From: Antrihabitans stalagmiti
Lineage (GTDB): Bacteria; Actinomycetota; Actinomycetes; Mycobacteriales; Mycobacteriaceae
Assembly: GCF_016482825.1 (NCBI RefSeq)
Contig: NZ_JAEMNV010000011.1
Location: 124,001-188,000 of the forward strand
DNA length: 64,000 nt
Direction of reading: 5' to 3'
Each line of letters starts with the position of its first letter. Position 1 is the first letter of the stretch. Of the stretch, positions 56,392 through 64,000 are shown one piece after another. A program made the translations under genes and the position numbers. Under the pieces are notes generated by a model. The model had not been told where the DNA came from. It did not search any database and worked only from the letters and a program-made list of their open reading frames with translations.

Positions 56392-57170
56392 CGCAACGCC
56401 TAGCGGGCAAAGTCGCACTGATCACGGGCACCGCCCGATGCCAAGGTCGTGCGGCGGCCCTCCTTTTCGCGTCCGAAGGCGCGACCGTTGTCGGCTGCGA
56501 TCTCGACGAGGCGGACTCCTTGGCGACCGCCGAACTGGTCGAACAGTCAGGCGGGAGCTTCGAGTCGACCGCACCGTTGAACCTCACCGACGAGCGCGCG
56601 GTCGGACAGTGGGTCGATGGGGCCGCCGCTAGGTTCGGCGGGATCGACATCCTCTACGCCAGCGCCGCCGCCACCCGCTTCGCACCCTTGGAAGCCGTCA
56701 CTGTCGAAGATTGGCACTTCGTGTTGCGGCACGAACTCGACGTAGCGCTCCTCCCCATCCAGCACGCCTGGAAACACTTGAAGAAATCGAGCGCGCCGGC
56801 AGTCGTGCTCGTCGGATCCACCGCAGGTCTCACCGGATCCATGACCAACCATCGCGTCGCGCACTCCGTCACCAAGGGCGGCATCATCGCCCTGACCAAG
56901 CAACTGGCCGCCGAAGGTGCGCCACACGGTATCCGGGTCAACTGCGTCAGCCCGGGCATGATCCGCACCCCCGCCACGACCGCGGACCTCCTCGCCTCCG
57001 ACCACCCCATGCGCACCATCGCCCGACACATCCCGCTCGGACAGATCGGTGATGCGAACGAGGTGGTCAAATGCTCACTCTTCCTCGCCTCCGACGATGC
57101 CTCCTACGTCACCGGAGCCAATCTCGTCGTCGACGGCGGATGGTCCGCAGTCCTGCCGGGAAGCTGGTAG
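56388..57170 (+). CDS. Atypical SDR-family protein with altered catalytic motifs
   Basis: 260 residues. It has the SDR fold and ending (YVTGANLVVDGGWS), but key motifs are changed. The cofactor loop reads ITGTARCQGRAA, so the usual second Gly is Cys18. NNAG is replaced by ASAA (91-94). The catalytic Tyr is His159 in AHSVTKGG, while Lys163 and Ser144 remain. Last gene of the operon, coupled by ATGA. It may have low or different activity, or bind rather than turn over a ligand. Confidence 0.82.
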   Translation: MTQRLAGKVALITGTARCQGRAAALLFASEGATVVGCDLDEADSLATAELVEQSGGSFESTAPLNLTDERAVGQWVDGAAARFGGIDILYASAAATRFAPLEAVTVEDWHFVLRHELDVALLPIQHAWKHLKKSSAPAVVLVGSTAGLTGSMTNHRVAHSVTKGGIIALTKQLAAEGAPHGIRVNCVSPGMIRTPATTADLLASDHPMRTIARHIPLGQIGDANEVVKCSLFLASDDASYVTGANLVVDGGWSAVLPGSW

Positions 57171-57273
57171 TCGATCGCCTCTGCTCGACTGACACCAGCT
57201 TGCGGCAATGCGGATGGTCGGTCGATCACCGCGCTTCGATACTTTGCAGCGGGGATCGTCTGGGTGCCCCGAG

Positions 57274-58425
57274 TCAGACAGACGACAACAACAGCGCACG
57301 ATCCCAACTCGGGTCGATGTCGGTCGCCGCGGCGAGCAGCGCGAGCGCCACGCCGGCCTGTCCGTTGAGAATGCCCGGAGTGTCGGGCAACGGGCCGGAT
57401 TCGGCTTCGCGCAGCAGGCGGAGCACCCACTCCCGCGCTACGGGTGCGACGGACTCGTCGAAACCCGCGAGCCTGCCCATTGCGTGCGCGACGCCTGCAG
57501 TTCCGTGACACAGCCCGAGGCCGGTCACACCCGATGTCTCGTGGGGCCTCGCGGCCGCGGCCGCGGCGGCACGGGACGCGGCCTGCCCGATCGTGGGGTC
57601 CGCCAACACGTCGGTTGCGGCAGCAAGCGCAAGTGCCGCACCGGCGTCGCCGTAACACCACGCCACCTGGGTCGGTGCCGGCTGCACGCCCGGCTCGATC
57701 GTCGCAGGGTAGCGACTGTCGGACGAGGTGAGCGGAAACTCGTGTGCGAGAAGACTTTGCGCCGCCGAGGCAGCAAGGGCGCGGGCCAGATCGTCGCCCG
57801 GCCGCGCCGCCGCACTCGTCAGCGCGAGCACTCCCGGCACCCCGTGCGCCAGACCGAGGTCGACGTACCGCGGGGGCCGTTGCGAGGCGGGGCCGAACAA
57901 CGTCAGGGTGTCGGTCACCCAGTCGTCGGCAGCGACCTCGCACAGTCGCGCGAGCACCGTATCCAGGCAGCCCCCGCCGGCCTCCAATGTGTAGACCCCG
58001 ACGCCGACCAACCCGTAGAGCAGTTCCCACGGACCGGCCCACTCCGCGAGCAGTGGGAGCACCAGGTTGTCCATGTCGCCGGACGTCGGTTTCACGCCCG
58101 CGAGCCGGTCGAAGTGCGCGCCGACCCACCCGACACCGCACGCCCCGGCGGCGAGGCTGATACCCGCGGCAGCAGGGTCTGCGCTGAGCGCGTCGTAGGC
58201 GGAGCCGAGGAAATCGTCGGCGGTCGACCCGTCGTCGCCGGTCGCAAGCGAGACGTAGGCGAGTGCGAGTGCGATTCCCGCCGAACCGTCACACAGTGAC
58301 GGATTGAGCGCGTCGGGACGAAGCGACCGCAACCGCTGCGCGATGTCATCGACGACCCGCAACGCACGGTCGCGTTCGTCAGTGCGTAGCAGCCCGTGCC
58401 ACGGCGACATCGGTTCAGGCCGCAT
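57274..58425 (-). CDS. Class I lanthipeptide cyclase (LanC-like)
   Basis: 383 residues with the alpha/alpha-toroid repeats of LanC (CDGSAGIALALAYVSL, GACGVGWVGAHF, DLGLAHGVPGVLALTS, GDAGAALALAAATDV, GLCHGTAGVAHAMGRL, GILNGQAGVALALLAAA). Zinc ligands are Cys in WCYGDAG and the Cys-His pair in CHGTAG. It would form (methyl)lanthionine rings by adding Cys thiols to dehydrated Ser/Thr. The start at 58425 overlaps the sigma factor gene by 11 bases; an ATG at 58410 is the alternative. Probable last gene of the operon as seen here. Confidence 0.9.
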   Translation of the reverse strand: MRPEPMSPWHGLLRTDERDRALRVVDDIAQRLRSLRPDALNPSLCDGSAGIALALAYVSLATGDDGSTADDFLGSAYDALSADPAAAGISLAAGACGVGWVGAHFDRLAGVKPTSGDMDNLVLPLLAEWAGPWELLYGLVGVGVYTLEAGGGCLDTVLARLCEVAADDWVTDTLTLFGPASQRPPRYVDLGLAHGVPGVLALTSAAARPGDDLARALAASAAQSLLAHEFPLTSSDSRYPATIEPGVQPAPTQVAWCYGDAGAALALAAATDVLADPTIGQAASRAAAAAAARPHETSGVTGLGLCHGTAGVAHAMGRLAGFDESVAPVAREWVLRLLREAESGPLPDTPGILNGQAGVALALLAAATDIDPSWDRALLLSSV

Positions 58426-59161
58426 CGCTGAGAATGGTGTCGGCGTTGAAGACGCTGCGCCGATAGTCGTCACAGCGCGAGCACGATTCGATATGGCGCG
58501 CAACGCGTTTGCGGAGCAGGACGGTGAACTTCCCGTCCGAACCGGCGAGCGTCGCGGCAAGCGTGGCGCAGCCGTTGTGCTCGGCCCGGCGCGCAACCAA
58601 CAGCGCGCCGATGGATCGCGCGACAGTAGCGCGCACCCGCTGCAACATCTTCTTGGCCGAATCATGGCTTATACCAAGGGCGTTCGCCAGCTCCGGACCC
58701 GTAAGGCCCTGCTGGTAGGCGAGCTCGAGCACTCGACGATCCCGCTCCGACAAGCCATCTGTGGCCTGAGTCAGCAAGTTCGCCAGCTCGTTTCGTGACG
58801 CGACGGCGAACGGGTCCGGCTCGGACGACGGACTGTCGGCGACCTCGTCGCACGCGGCTTCACGGTTGCGATGACGCAGGGCGCGCAACGCGTTCCGGCG
58901 AACGATCGAATACAGCCACGGTGCCAGCCTGTCCGGGTCCCGCAGCTTCGGCAGTTCCACCGCCGCAGCACAGAAGGCGTCGTGGACACAGTCGGCGGCG
59001 AGGTGGTGATCGCGCACGACGGTCACGCAATAGTTTTGCAGCCGAACGGAATAGCGTTGATAGATCGCTGCGAACGCGGCGCGGTCACCTGCAGCGGCTG
59101 CAATGGCCAGGTCGGCGTCGTTGCGACACTCGCCGTTGGGCCGTCCGGATGTCGATGTCAT
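58415..59161 (-). CDS. ECF-type RNA polymerase sigma factor with C-terminal zinc-binding-like tail
   Basis: 248 residues. Region 2 (AAAGDRAAFAAIYQRYSVRLQNYCVTVVRDHHLAADCVHDAFCAA, then LAPWLYSIVRRNALRALRHRNRE) and region 4 (LSERDRRVLELAYQQGLTGPELANALGISHDSAKKMLQRVRATVARSIGAL) are clear. The C-terminus continues about 60 residues and ends with RHIESCSRCDDYRRSVF, a His-x3-Cys-x2-Cys motif like that of zinc-containing anti-sigma factors. Such a fused tail could regulate the factor in cis. It lies between the precursor and lanC genes, so it may direct transcription of this cluster (inference). ATG at 59161. Confidence 0.87.
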   Translation of the reverse strand: MTSTSGRPNGECRNDADLAIAAAAGDRAAFAAIYQRYSVRLQNYCVTVVRDHHLAADCVHDAFCAAAVELPKLRDPDRLAPWLYSIVRRNALRALRHRNREAACDEVADSPSSEPDPFAVASRNELANLLTQATDGLSERDRRVLELAYQQGLTGPELANALGISHDSAKKMLQRVRATVARSIGALLVARRAEHNGCATLAATLAGSDGKFTVLLRKRVARHIESCSRCDDYRRSVFNADTILSDAA

Positions 59162-59275
59162 AAAAGAAATGGTCGCCGAACTTGGCTGGTCGCAGAATCT
59201 CCCCAACACCAGAATCAACCCCCTGACAGGGAAGGTTTTCCTATCCGCGCGGCAAGTAACGTCGCGCACACGACG

Positions 59276-59307
59276 ACCGCCCCATGACCGTGGGGCCATG
59301 GGGCGGT
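59276..59307 (-). terminator. Hairpin between the lanthipeptide precursor and the sigma factor
   Basis: Perfect 11-bp arms (59276-59286 ACCGCCCCATG, 59297-59307) around a ten-base loop, 43 bases after the precursor stop on the minus strand. No T-run follows, so it may be a partial terminator or RNA-stabilising element that gives more precursor mRNA than downstream sigma/lanC mRNA. Confidence 0.6.
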
Positions 59308-59350
59308 GGGGGGTGCGTCGACTTCACTCAGGATTCAGACCGGCGAACCA

Positions 59351-59500
59351 CTACTTGGTCTTGCACTTGTCGGACGTCGCGCACTGGGTGCCGTGCTCGG
59401 AGAACTTGGGCTTGCCGCCGTGTGCGGTCCGCAACTCGTCGACCGTCAGCGAACGGATGCTGCTGCGACGAAGGGCAAGCTTCTCACTGTTGGTGTTCAT
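59351..59500 (-). CDS. Class I lanthipeptide precursor peptide
   Basis: 49 residues. The leader (1-29) reads KLALRRSSIRSLTVDELRTAHGG around its conserved part: the KLxL...L(T/S)xxEL...GG pattern of double-glycine leaders found with class I LanB enzymes. The core (30-49, KPKFSEHGTQCATSDKCKTK) has Ser34, Thr38, Thr42, Ser43 and Thr48 as dehydration sites, and Cys40 and Cys46 as ring nucleophiles. The ATG at 59500 has AAGGAG just upstream. The longer in-frame start at 59563 lacks support. Flanked by lanB and an ECF sigma gene on the same strand. Confidence 0.88.
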   Translation of the reverse strand: MNTNSEKLALRRSSIRSLTVDELRTAHGGKPKFSEHGTQCATSDKCKTK

Positions 59501-59634
59501 TTCTTCTCCTTGGGGTGTTGTGTCGGCGTTGCCCCCGTGGGCCTCGCTCATAGGTAAGAGCATCGAATCGGTCTGGGGGAGACAATTTTTTCGCGAATCT
59601 TTTTGCTAACCAATGCTTTTGACGAGTCATCAGG
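59501..59634 (-). promoter_or_regulatory. AT-rich lanB-precursor intergenic region, probable promoter or leader of the precursor gene
   Basis: On the minus strand the 134 bases between the lanB TAG and the precursor ATG include an unusually AT-rich patch (around 59582-59622, with AAAAAG and AAAAAATTG). A consensus pair cannot be fixed, but this could hold a separate promoter giving high precursor expression. Only an SD (AAGGAG) at the ATG is certain. Confidence 0.4.
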
Positions 59635-62600
59635 CTACGCCGAACCTCGCGCGAGCCGGCTGACGTAGTAGCGGTCGAGGAAGCTCAGCAGGACAAGTTC
59701 GTGGGTACGCGCAGCCGAGCGGAGCAGCCGCACAGCGTTCAGGTGACTGATGCTGTGCACGACGTCGAGGTACGGCGCCGTCAACTCCTCACCCCGCGCG
59801 GCCAACTCGGCCAGCAGCGGCGTCAACCCAACCGATCGTCCCCGGAACACCTCGCGCACAGGCTCGTACGGATGATCGACGGTGTCGTCGAGAAGCCGGG
59901 TGAGATCCGCCCGCTCGGTGCGCCAACGCGCACCGATGCCCGGGTCGAGCCCAGGAGCGTTCGGGTATTCGGTTCGGTATCGGGCGGCGGCGTCCCTGAC
60001 CCAGGCGCGCCGAGCCGCGATGTCGAGCCCGGCGTCGGCCAGCAGCCGATCGGTCGCATACAGGCACAGCTTCCACCGCGCATCGGCGTCGCCGTCCAGC
60101 ATGCCCAGCGCCGCAACCACGGCAACGCTGTCGACCGAATGGATCTGCTCGGCAAGCTCGATGCCGACCCCGCCGCCGTAGCGTTCGACCTCGCGTTGGT
60201 AGGTATCGACCACGATCTTCCAGACGGTGCCGTCCTCGATCCGCGGTGCCAGCGCATCGGACAGGGCGGGCATCGCCGTGCCGAGCAGCGCCGACGGTTC
60301 GCCGTGCAGGCGAATCCGCAGGTGGTGGTCGGGGTCGCCGTAGCGAAGGAAGAACCACCGATCCACGATGCCCGCATCGGCGAGTCCGGCGAGCACAGGT
60401 CCGAGAGTGCCGGTCAGCACGCGGTCCGCTGTCGCCGTCCCGGTGTAGACCTTGAGGTAAAGCCACTCGCTGCCGGGTGTGAAGGTTCGACGCACGGCGG
60501 GCGCGGTGCTGCGTGGCCGGTCCTCGTTGGCCGCCACGGGCTCGGCGCGGCGCACGAACGGGACGATCAGTTCCTGCTCGAAACGACCTTGCGGGCCCTC
60601 TGCCACGCCGGTCGACAGAACCTCCTCGATAAGCGCTGACTTACGGCCGCGCAACACCTTTGCAGCCATGGCCGTCAACGCAGCGCTGGCGGTATCGACG
60701 TACAGCCGGTTGTCACCGTCGACGATGAGCAGTTCGGTCGGCAGGCCGCGGCCGCTGCTCACAGCGGCCCAACCGGCGAGCAGGTCACCGCCTGTCACAG
60801 TGGCGATCTCAGCCGCCGACAGACGCCAGCGGGCACGGCTGAGCACCACGCGACCCGCGGTAACCTTTGGCAGCCACGGCGCCGACTTGCACGCACCCCA
60901 GTCCCAGCCGAAGGCATCGGCTACGCCATCGCCGGGCAGTGCCGCAAGGAACCGGTAGACCCCGAAGCCACGCCATGCGGCGTTGTGCGCGGTCGTCAGG
61001 CGGGGTCGCACTTCGGCGCCCAGACGCGGGCAGAACAGGACGATCCGGTCGCCGTCGAGGCGCACGGTCAGCTCGTCGACGCTGATCTGCCGGTCCGCAG
61101 GCGCGCCCGAGCGGCCGAGCAGGATCAGCTCGTGGTCCCGCAGCACCGGGCGGGTCAGGATGTTGCCGATGCGCCCCTCGGGCAGATGGACCAATTCGGC
61201 GAACACGACGCCGGGCGCATGGGCTTCTTCGGCGCTCAGGTGCTTACGAACCGCCTGCTCCAGCGCGGCGTCGCCGTGACAGAACCGCCCGAGCAGTTCT
61301 GCGCCGGACGGACCGCAGACGCTCTCGATCTCGACGCCGTCGGCGAGCAGGTTCGCGCTCACCGCGAAGGCGTCGGGCAACGGCAACCGCGTGGGTATTT
61401 CCAGCCGCTTGATCAGGTCGGGATCGAGTTCGACACTGGTGGAACCACTTTCGCGGGCGCGGAGCAGCAGGTCGAGGAGCACCGTGTCGCGCTCGCTGAA
61501 TTCGGACGGCTGTACTTCACCACCGAGGTCGAGGCCGGCGAGCAGCGGTGATTCGTCGGAGGCAGGATGGTGCGACCGGTCGAAGCCGATGCCTAGTTCC
61601 TCGTCGAGCGCCTCCATCAGCGGAACCTCGCGGTTCTCGTAGCGTGCCGCGAAATCTGCCTTGAAACGCGTGAGTGCTGGATCCTCGGAATTCGCGGAAA
61701 CCTTGTGCAGCAGCGTCGATCCCATGGTGATCAGCTCGACGATGTCGGCGCCGAGCCGCAGGCCTGACCCCGCGCGATGCAGGTCCACCTGGATCAGGTG
61801 CGCGTCGTTGCCATCGGCGAACTCGCGCAGCGTCGCCGTGGCGGATTCGTAGGACGAGAGCGGGTTGCCGATCCCCGCCGCGTCCAGTGCGGCAAGGTCG
61901 TTCGATACCCGAGCCAGCGCAGCCACCGTGGAATCGTGCCCACGCAGGGACTCCAGGACGTGTGCCAGCGGCTCGGGGCCCGTCACCGTCGGCTCGGCCA
62001 CTGGCGTGAGCACCTTCGCCTCGACGAGCGCGTCGACGTAGTCGCGTGCCTCGTCGAGATCGACTTCCACCGTGGCCGCGACAGCCTTGGCGACATCGTC
62101 GACCACGGCACCACCCGTCGCCGCAGTGAGAGCACACCGCAACGGGGCGTCGTCCTCGACGACAACCAAATGGTGTGTGCGACGGCCCTTCTGGAGTCGG
62201 CTCTCGATCAACCGCAGCGCGCCCGCCGCGTGATAGCGACTGGAGTTGGGTTCGACCACCATCGAAGGTCGCGTCGCCGGATCGGCGACGAGCCGCTCGA
62301 CGAGTGTGGTGAGCACCTCGGTGTCCGGCCTGCTGCGCCGGGTCGTGCCGTCGGGTCCGTCGACCAGCAGGGTCGTATCGGCTCCGATCGTACCGAGCGC
62401 GCAGCCGGCGAAAAGTCCGAAAGGCGTTGCCCGGGTGCACATCCGCACGAGGTAGGCGGTCACCGAGGCGACGACTCGGTCGTCCGGATCGTCAGCGTCG
62501 AGCCGCCGCAGCAGCGCTGGTGACGCCAGATGCAGCGCCTCCCGCACGTCCGCGCGTGAAACCATTGTGCGCCAATAGGTCTGGTCGGCACGCAGCTTGT

Positions 62601-62667
62601 CCAGTTCTTCGAGTGGCAGCAGTGGAGCACGCATCACGAAGAAGTCGGCGGCGAAAGATTCAGGCAT
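59635..62667 (-). CDS. Class I lanthipeptide dehydratase LanB (full length)
   Basis: 1010 residues. Residues about 1-720 form the lantibiotic dehydratase N-terminal (glutamylation) domain: MRAPLLPLEELDKL, VRMCTRATPFGLFAGCALGTIG, and the C-terminal part TTAHNAAWRGFGVYRFLAAL. Residues about 745-1005 are the SpaB_C/glutamate elimination domain (EWLYLKVYTGTATADRVLTGTLGPVLAGL, WFFLRYGDPDHHLRIRLHG, YQREVERYGGGVGIELAEQIHSVDS). It uses glutamyl-tRNA to dehydrate Ser/Thr of the precursor. The ATG at 62667 has GGGAG seven bases upstream, 14 bases after the exporter stop. Confidence 0.93.
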   Translation of the reverse strand: MPESFAADFFVMRAPLLPLEELDKLRADQTYWRTMVSRADVREALHLASPALLRRLDADDPDDRVVASVTAYLVRMCTRATPFGLFAGCALGTIGADTTLLVDGPDGTTRRSRPDTEVLTTLVERLVADPATRPSMVVEPNSSRYHAAGALRLIESRLQKGRRTHHLVVVEDDAPLRCALTAATGGAVVDDVAKAVAATVEVDLDEARDYVDALVEAKVLTPVAEPTVTGPEPLAHVLESLRGHDSTVAALARVSNDLAALDAAGIGNPLSSYESATATLREFADGNDAHLIQVDLHRAGSGLRLGADIVELITMGSTLLHKVSANSEDPALTRFKADFAARYENREVPLMEALDEELGIGFDRSHHPASDESPLLAGLDLGGEVQPSEFSERDTVLLDLLLRARESGSTSVELDPDLIKRLEIPTRLPLPDAFAVSANLLADGVEIESVCGPSGAELLGRFCHGDAALEQAVRKHLSAEEAHAPGVVFAELVHLPEGRIGNILTRPVLRDHELILLGRSGAPADRQISVDELTVRLDGDRIVLFCPRLGAEVRPRLTTAHNAAWRGFGVYRFLAALPGDGVADAFGWDWGACKSAPWLPKVTAGRVVLSRARWRLSAAEIATVTGGDLLAGWAAVSSGRGLPTELLIVDGDNRLYVDTASAALTAMAAKVLRGRKSALIEEVLSTGVAEGPQGRFEQELIVPFVRRAEPVAANEDRPRSTAPAVRRTFTPGSEWLYLKVYTGTATADRVLTGTLGPVLAGLADAGIVDRWFFLRYGDPDHHLRIRLHGEPSALLGTAMPALSDALAPRIEDGTVWKIVVDTYQREVERYGGGVGIELAEQIHSVDSVAVVAALGMLDGDADARWKLCLYATDRLLADAGLDIAARRAWVRDAAARYRTEYPNAPGLDPGIGARWRTERADLTRLLDDTVDHPYEPVREVFRGRSVGLTPLLAELAARGEELTAPYLDVVHSISHLNAVRLLRSAARTHELVLLSFLDRYYVSRLARGSA

Positions 62668-62681
62668 TACAGAACTCCCAA

Positions 62682-64000
62682 TCAAACCAGTTGCCCGGCA
62701 ACGAGGTGGCTGTATGGGCCACCCGCGTCGACGAGCTCGAAGTGGGTACCGGACTCGACCACGCGGCCCGCGTCGAGCACCACGATGTGGTCGGCGTCGA
62801 TCACGGTGGCGAGCCGATGCGCGATGACGACGACGGTGCAGCCGAGCCGTGCGATATTGGCGTGCACCCTCGCCTCGGTGACGGTGTCGAGACTGCTTGT
62901 GGCCTCGTCGAGCAGCAGGATCCGCGGGCGCGGTGCCAGCGCTCGCGCCAGGGCGAGTCGCTGCCGCTGTCCGCCGGACAGCGACGCCCCACCATCGACG
63001 AGCACGGTTTCCCAGCCCATCGGCATCGCGTCGATGTCGTCGAGAATTCCGGCCGCCTCGGCAGCCTCCTCGAGTTGGTGCATCGGCAGATTCGGGTCCG
63101 CCATAAGCAGGTTGTCGCGGATGGACAATCCGAAGATGTACGGGTCCTGTGTGACTACGCCGATCTGGGAGCGCAGGCCGCGCGGATGCAACGTCGAGAT
63201 GTCCAGATCGTCGATCAACACGCGGCCCGACGACGGCGGATACAGGCCGAGCAGCAACCGCCCGAGCGTCGATTTTCCGGACCCCGATCGTCCGACGATG
63301 GCCACGACCTGACCTGGCTCCACCGCGAGGTCGATATCGTCGACGATCGGAGGACCGTCCTTGTGATAGCGGAAGCCGAGCCCGACTGCCCGCACGGAAC
63401 CGGCAAGTTCGGGCGCATGACGCAGATCGCGCCCAGCGGTCTCGGTCGGTGTGTCGAATACGTCGTCGAGGCGAGCGAGGTAGCTGCCGAGCAATTGCAC
63501 CTGCAGGGCCGTCGCGACGAGGACGCCGAGCGGCTCCAAGAAGGCCGACGCGAGGGCTGCAAGCGCGAGCATGGAGCCGAGCGACATCGCACCGCTTGCA
63601 ACCAGATGAGCCCCGACGAGCAGGACCGCAATCGGCGACAGCAGCGCCAGACCGTGAATCGCGGTCTCGACGAGGGCTTCGAGGCGGCCCCGGCGTAGCG
63701 AGACGTTGAGTTCGGCGACGAACAGGTTGGTCCAGTGCGACACGGCTCGTCGTTCGGCACCAGCGGCCTTGAGTGTCTCGACGGCCGAGAACATCTCGTA
63801 CGCGTAGGACTGCGAGTGCGCCTCGGTCGCCAGCGCCTCACCCATCAGGTGTTGGTTGCGGCGTCGGGCCGCCAGCAACACCGATACCTGGGCTGCTCCG
63901 AGCACTGCCACCAGCACTCCGAGCATCGGCGACAGCATGACGATCACAACCAGATACAGCGTCGCGAGAGCGCCGTCGAGCAGCGCCGCGAGGGTGCCGG
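62682..64000 (-). CDS. Lanthipeptide exporter ABC transporter (LanT/NHLP-type), 5' end beyond window
   Basis: About 439 codons visible, the frame being open through base 64000. The visible part starts inside the transmembrane domain (LAALLDGALATLYLVVIVMLSPMLGVLVAVLGAAQ). It continues with helices near MFSAVETLKAAGAERRAVSHW and ends with the ATPase: Walker A GRSGSGKST, signature SLSGGQRQRLALARALA, Walker B ILLLDEATSSLD, H-loop AHRLAT. Fused TM-ATPase layout fits a peptide exporter. A C39 peptidase domain for GG cleavage would lie N-terminal, outside the window. Confidence 0.9.
   Translation of the reverse strand, partial: GTLAALLDGALATLYLVVIVMLSPMLGVLVAVLGAAQVSVLLAARRRNQHLMGEALATEAHSQSYAYEMFSAVETLKAAGAERRAVSHWTNLFVAELNVSLRRGRLEALVETAIHGLALLSPIAVLLVGAHLVASGAMSLGSMLALAALASAFLEPLGVLVATALQVQLLGSYLARLDDVFDTPTETAGRDLRHAPELAGSVRAVGLGFRYHKDGPPIVDDIDLAVEPGQVVAIVGRSGSGKSTLGRLLLGLYPPSSGRVLIDDLDISTLHPRGLRSQIGVVTQDPYIFGLSIRDNLLMADPNLPMHQLEEAAEAAGILDDIDAMPMGWETVLVDGGASLSGGQRQRLALARALAPRPRILLLDEATSSLDTVTEARVHANIARLGCTVVVIAHRLATVIDADHIVVLDAGRVVESGTHFELVDAGGPYSHLVAGQLV

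Noticed and set aside
59701-63698. Long plus-strand open frames of 248 to 423 codons across the LanB/exporter region
   Set aside because: They are complements of lanB and the ABC exporter, whose motifs are complete. The frames carry no domain.

Overview
The window comes from a high-GC actinobacterium of the Mycobacteriales, most likely Rhodococcus or a close relative. This rests on mycobacterial-type gene pairs (EttA next to an SSB paralogue; a DUF853 ATPase, Orn, tRNA-His and an LdtMt2-type L,D-transpeptidase in that order), a DesA3-type desaturase with its reductase, and a rhodococcal phenol/catechol regulon. This is inference from remembered family and gene-order knowledge; no search was run. 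The coding is dense, with many 4-base ATGA overlaps and several GTG starts.

Layout. 1-5520: ettA (cut by the window edge) and an ssb paralogue, separated by a four-gene acyl-CoA/beta-oxidation operon. 5743-9308: a small membrane protein, a PLP threonine/serine dehydratase and a CopD-CtaG fusion. 9572-14770: tRNA-Arg, a scramblase-like protein and a signalling block with a membrane-anchored YncE-type beta-propeller, a DUF6777-like protein and a PknD-type kinase with an NHL propeller. 14875-26871: an aromatic catabolic locus. It has an AraC regulator and two-component phenol hydroxylase, the CoA-transferase pcaIJ divergent from pcaD-pcaR-pcaF, and catR divergent from catABC. Together these cover phenol to catechol to cis,cis-muconate to 3-oxoadipate to acetyl-CoA plus succinyl-CoA.

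26874-37871: a cell-envelope protein, a 5'-truncated amidohydrolase remnant, an enoyl-CoA hydratase-like protein, a methyltransferase, an acyl-CoA desaturase with its reductase under a divergent TetR regulator, an MFS transporter, PadR-fadH, and an SDR. 38010-47302: a LysA-like protein without the PLP lysine, a HerA/DUF853 ATPase, an XRE regulator, an ABC-2 exporter with two paralogous permeases, orn, tRNA-His, a DUF6461-like protein, an L,D-transpeptidase and tRNA-Lys.

47432-64000 is accessory in character. First comes a decayed IclR gene and a LysR regulator, then a nine-gene operon (48836-57170). That operon has two flavin monooxygenases, an ABM protein, a VOC ring-cleavage dioxygenase, a FAH-fold hydrolase, an alpha/beta hydrolase of the C-C hydrolase type, a cyclase-family hydrolase and two SDRs. 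It looks like an unassigned ring-cleavage pathway. The last part, on the minus strand and running off the right edge, is a class I lanthipeptide cluster: ABC exporter, full-length LanB, a 49-residue precursor with a GG leader, an ECF sigma factor with a C-terminal zinc-binding-like tail, and LanC. The lanthipeptide cluster and the unassigned catabolic operon are the best candidates for undescribed biology.
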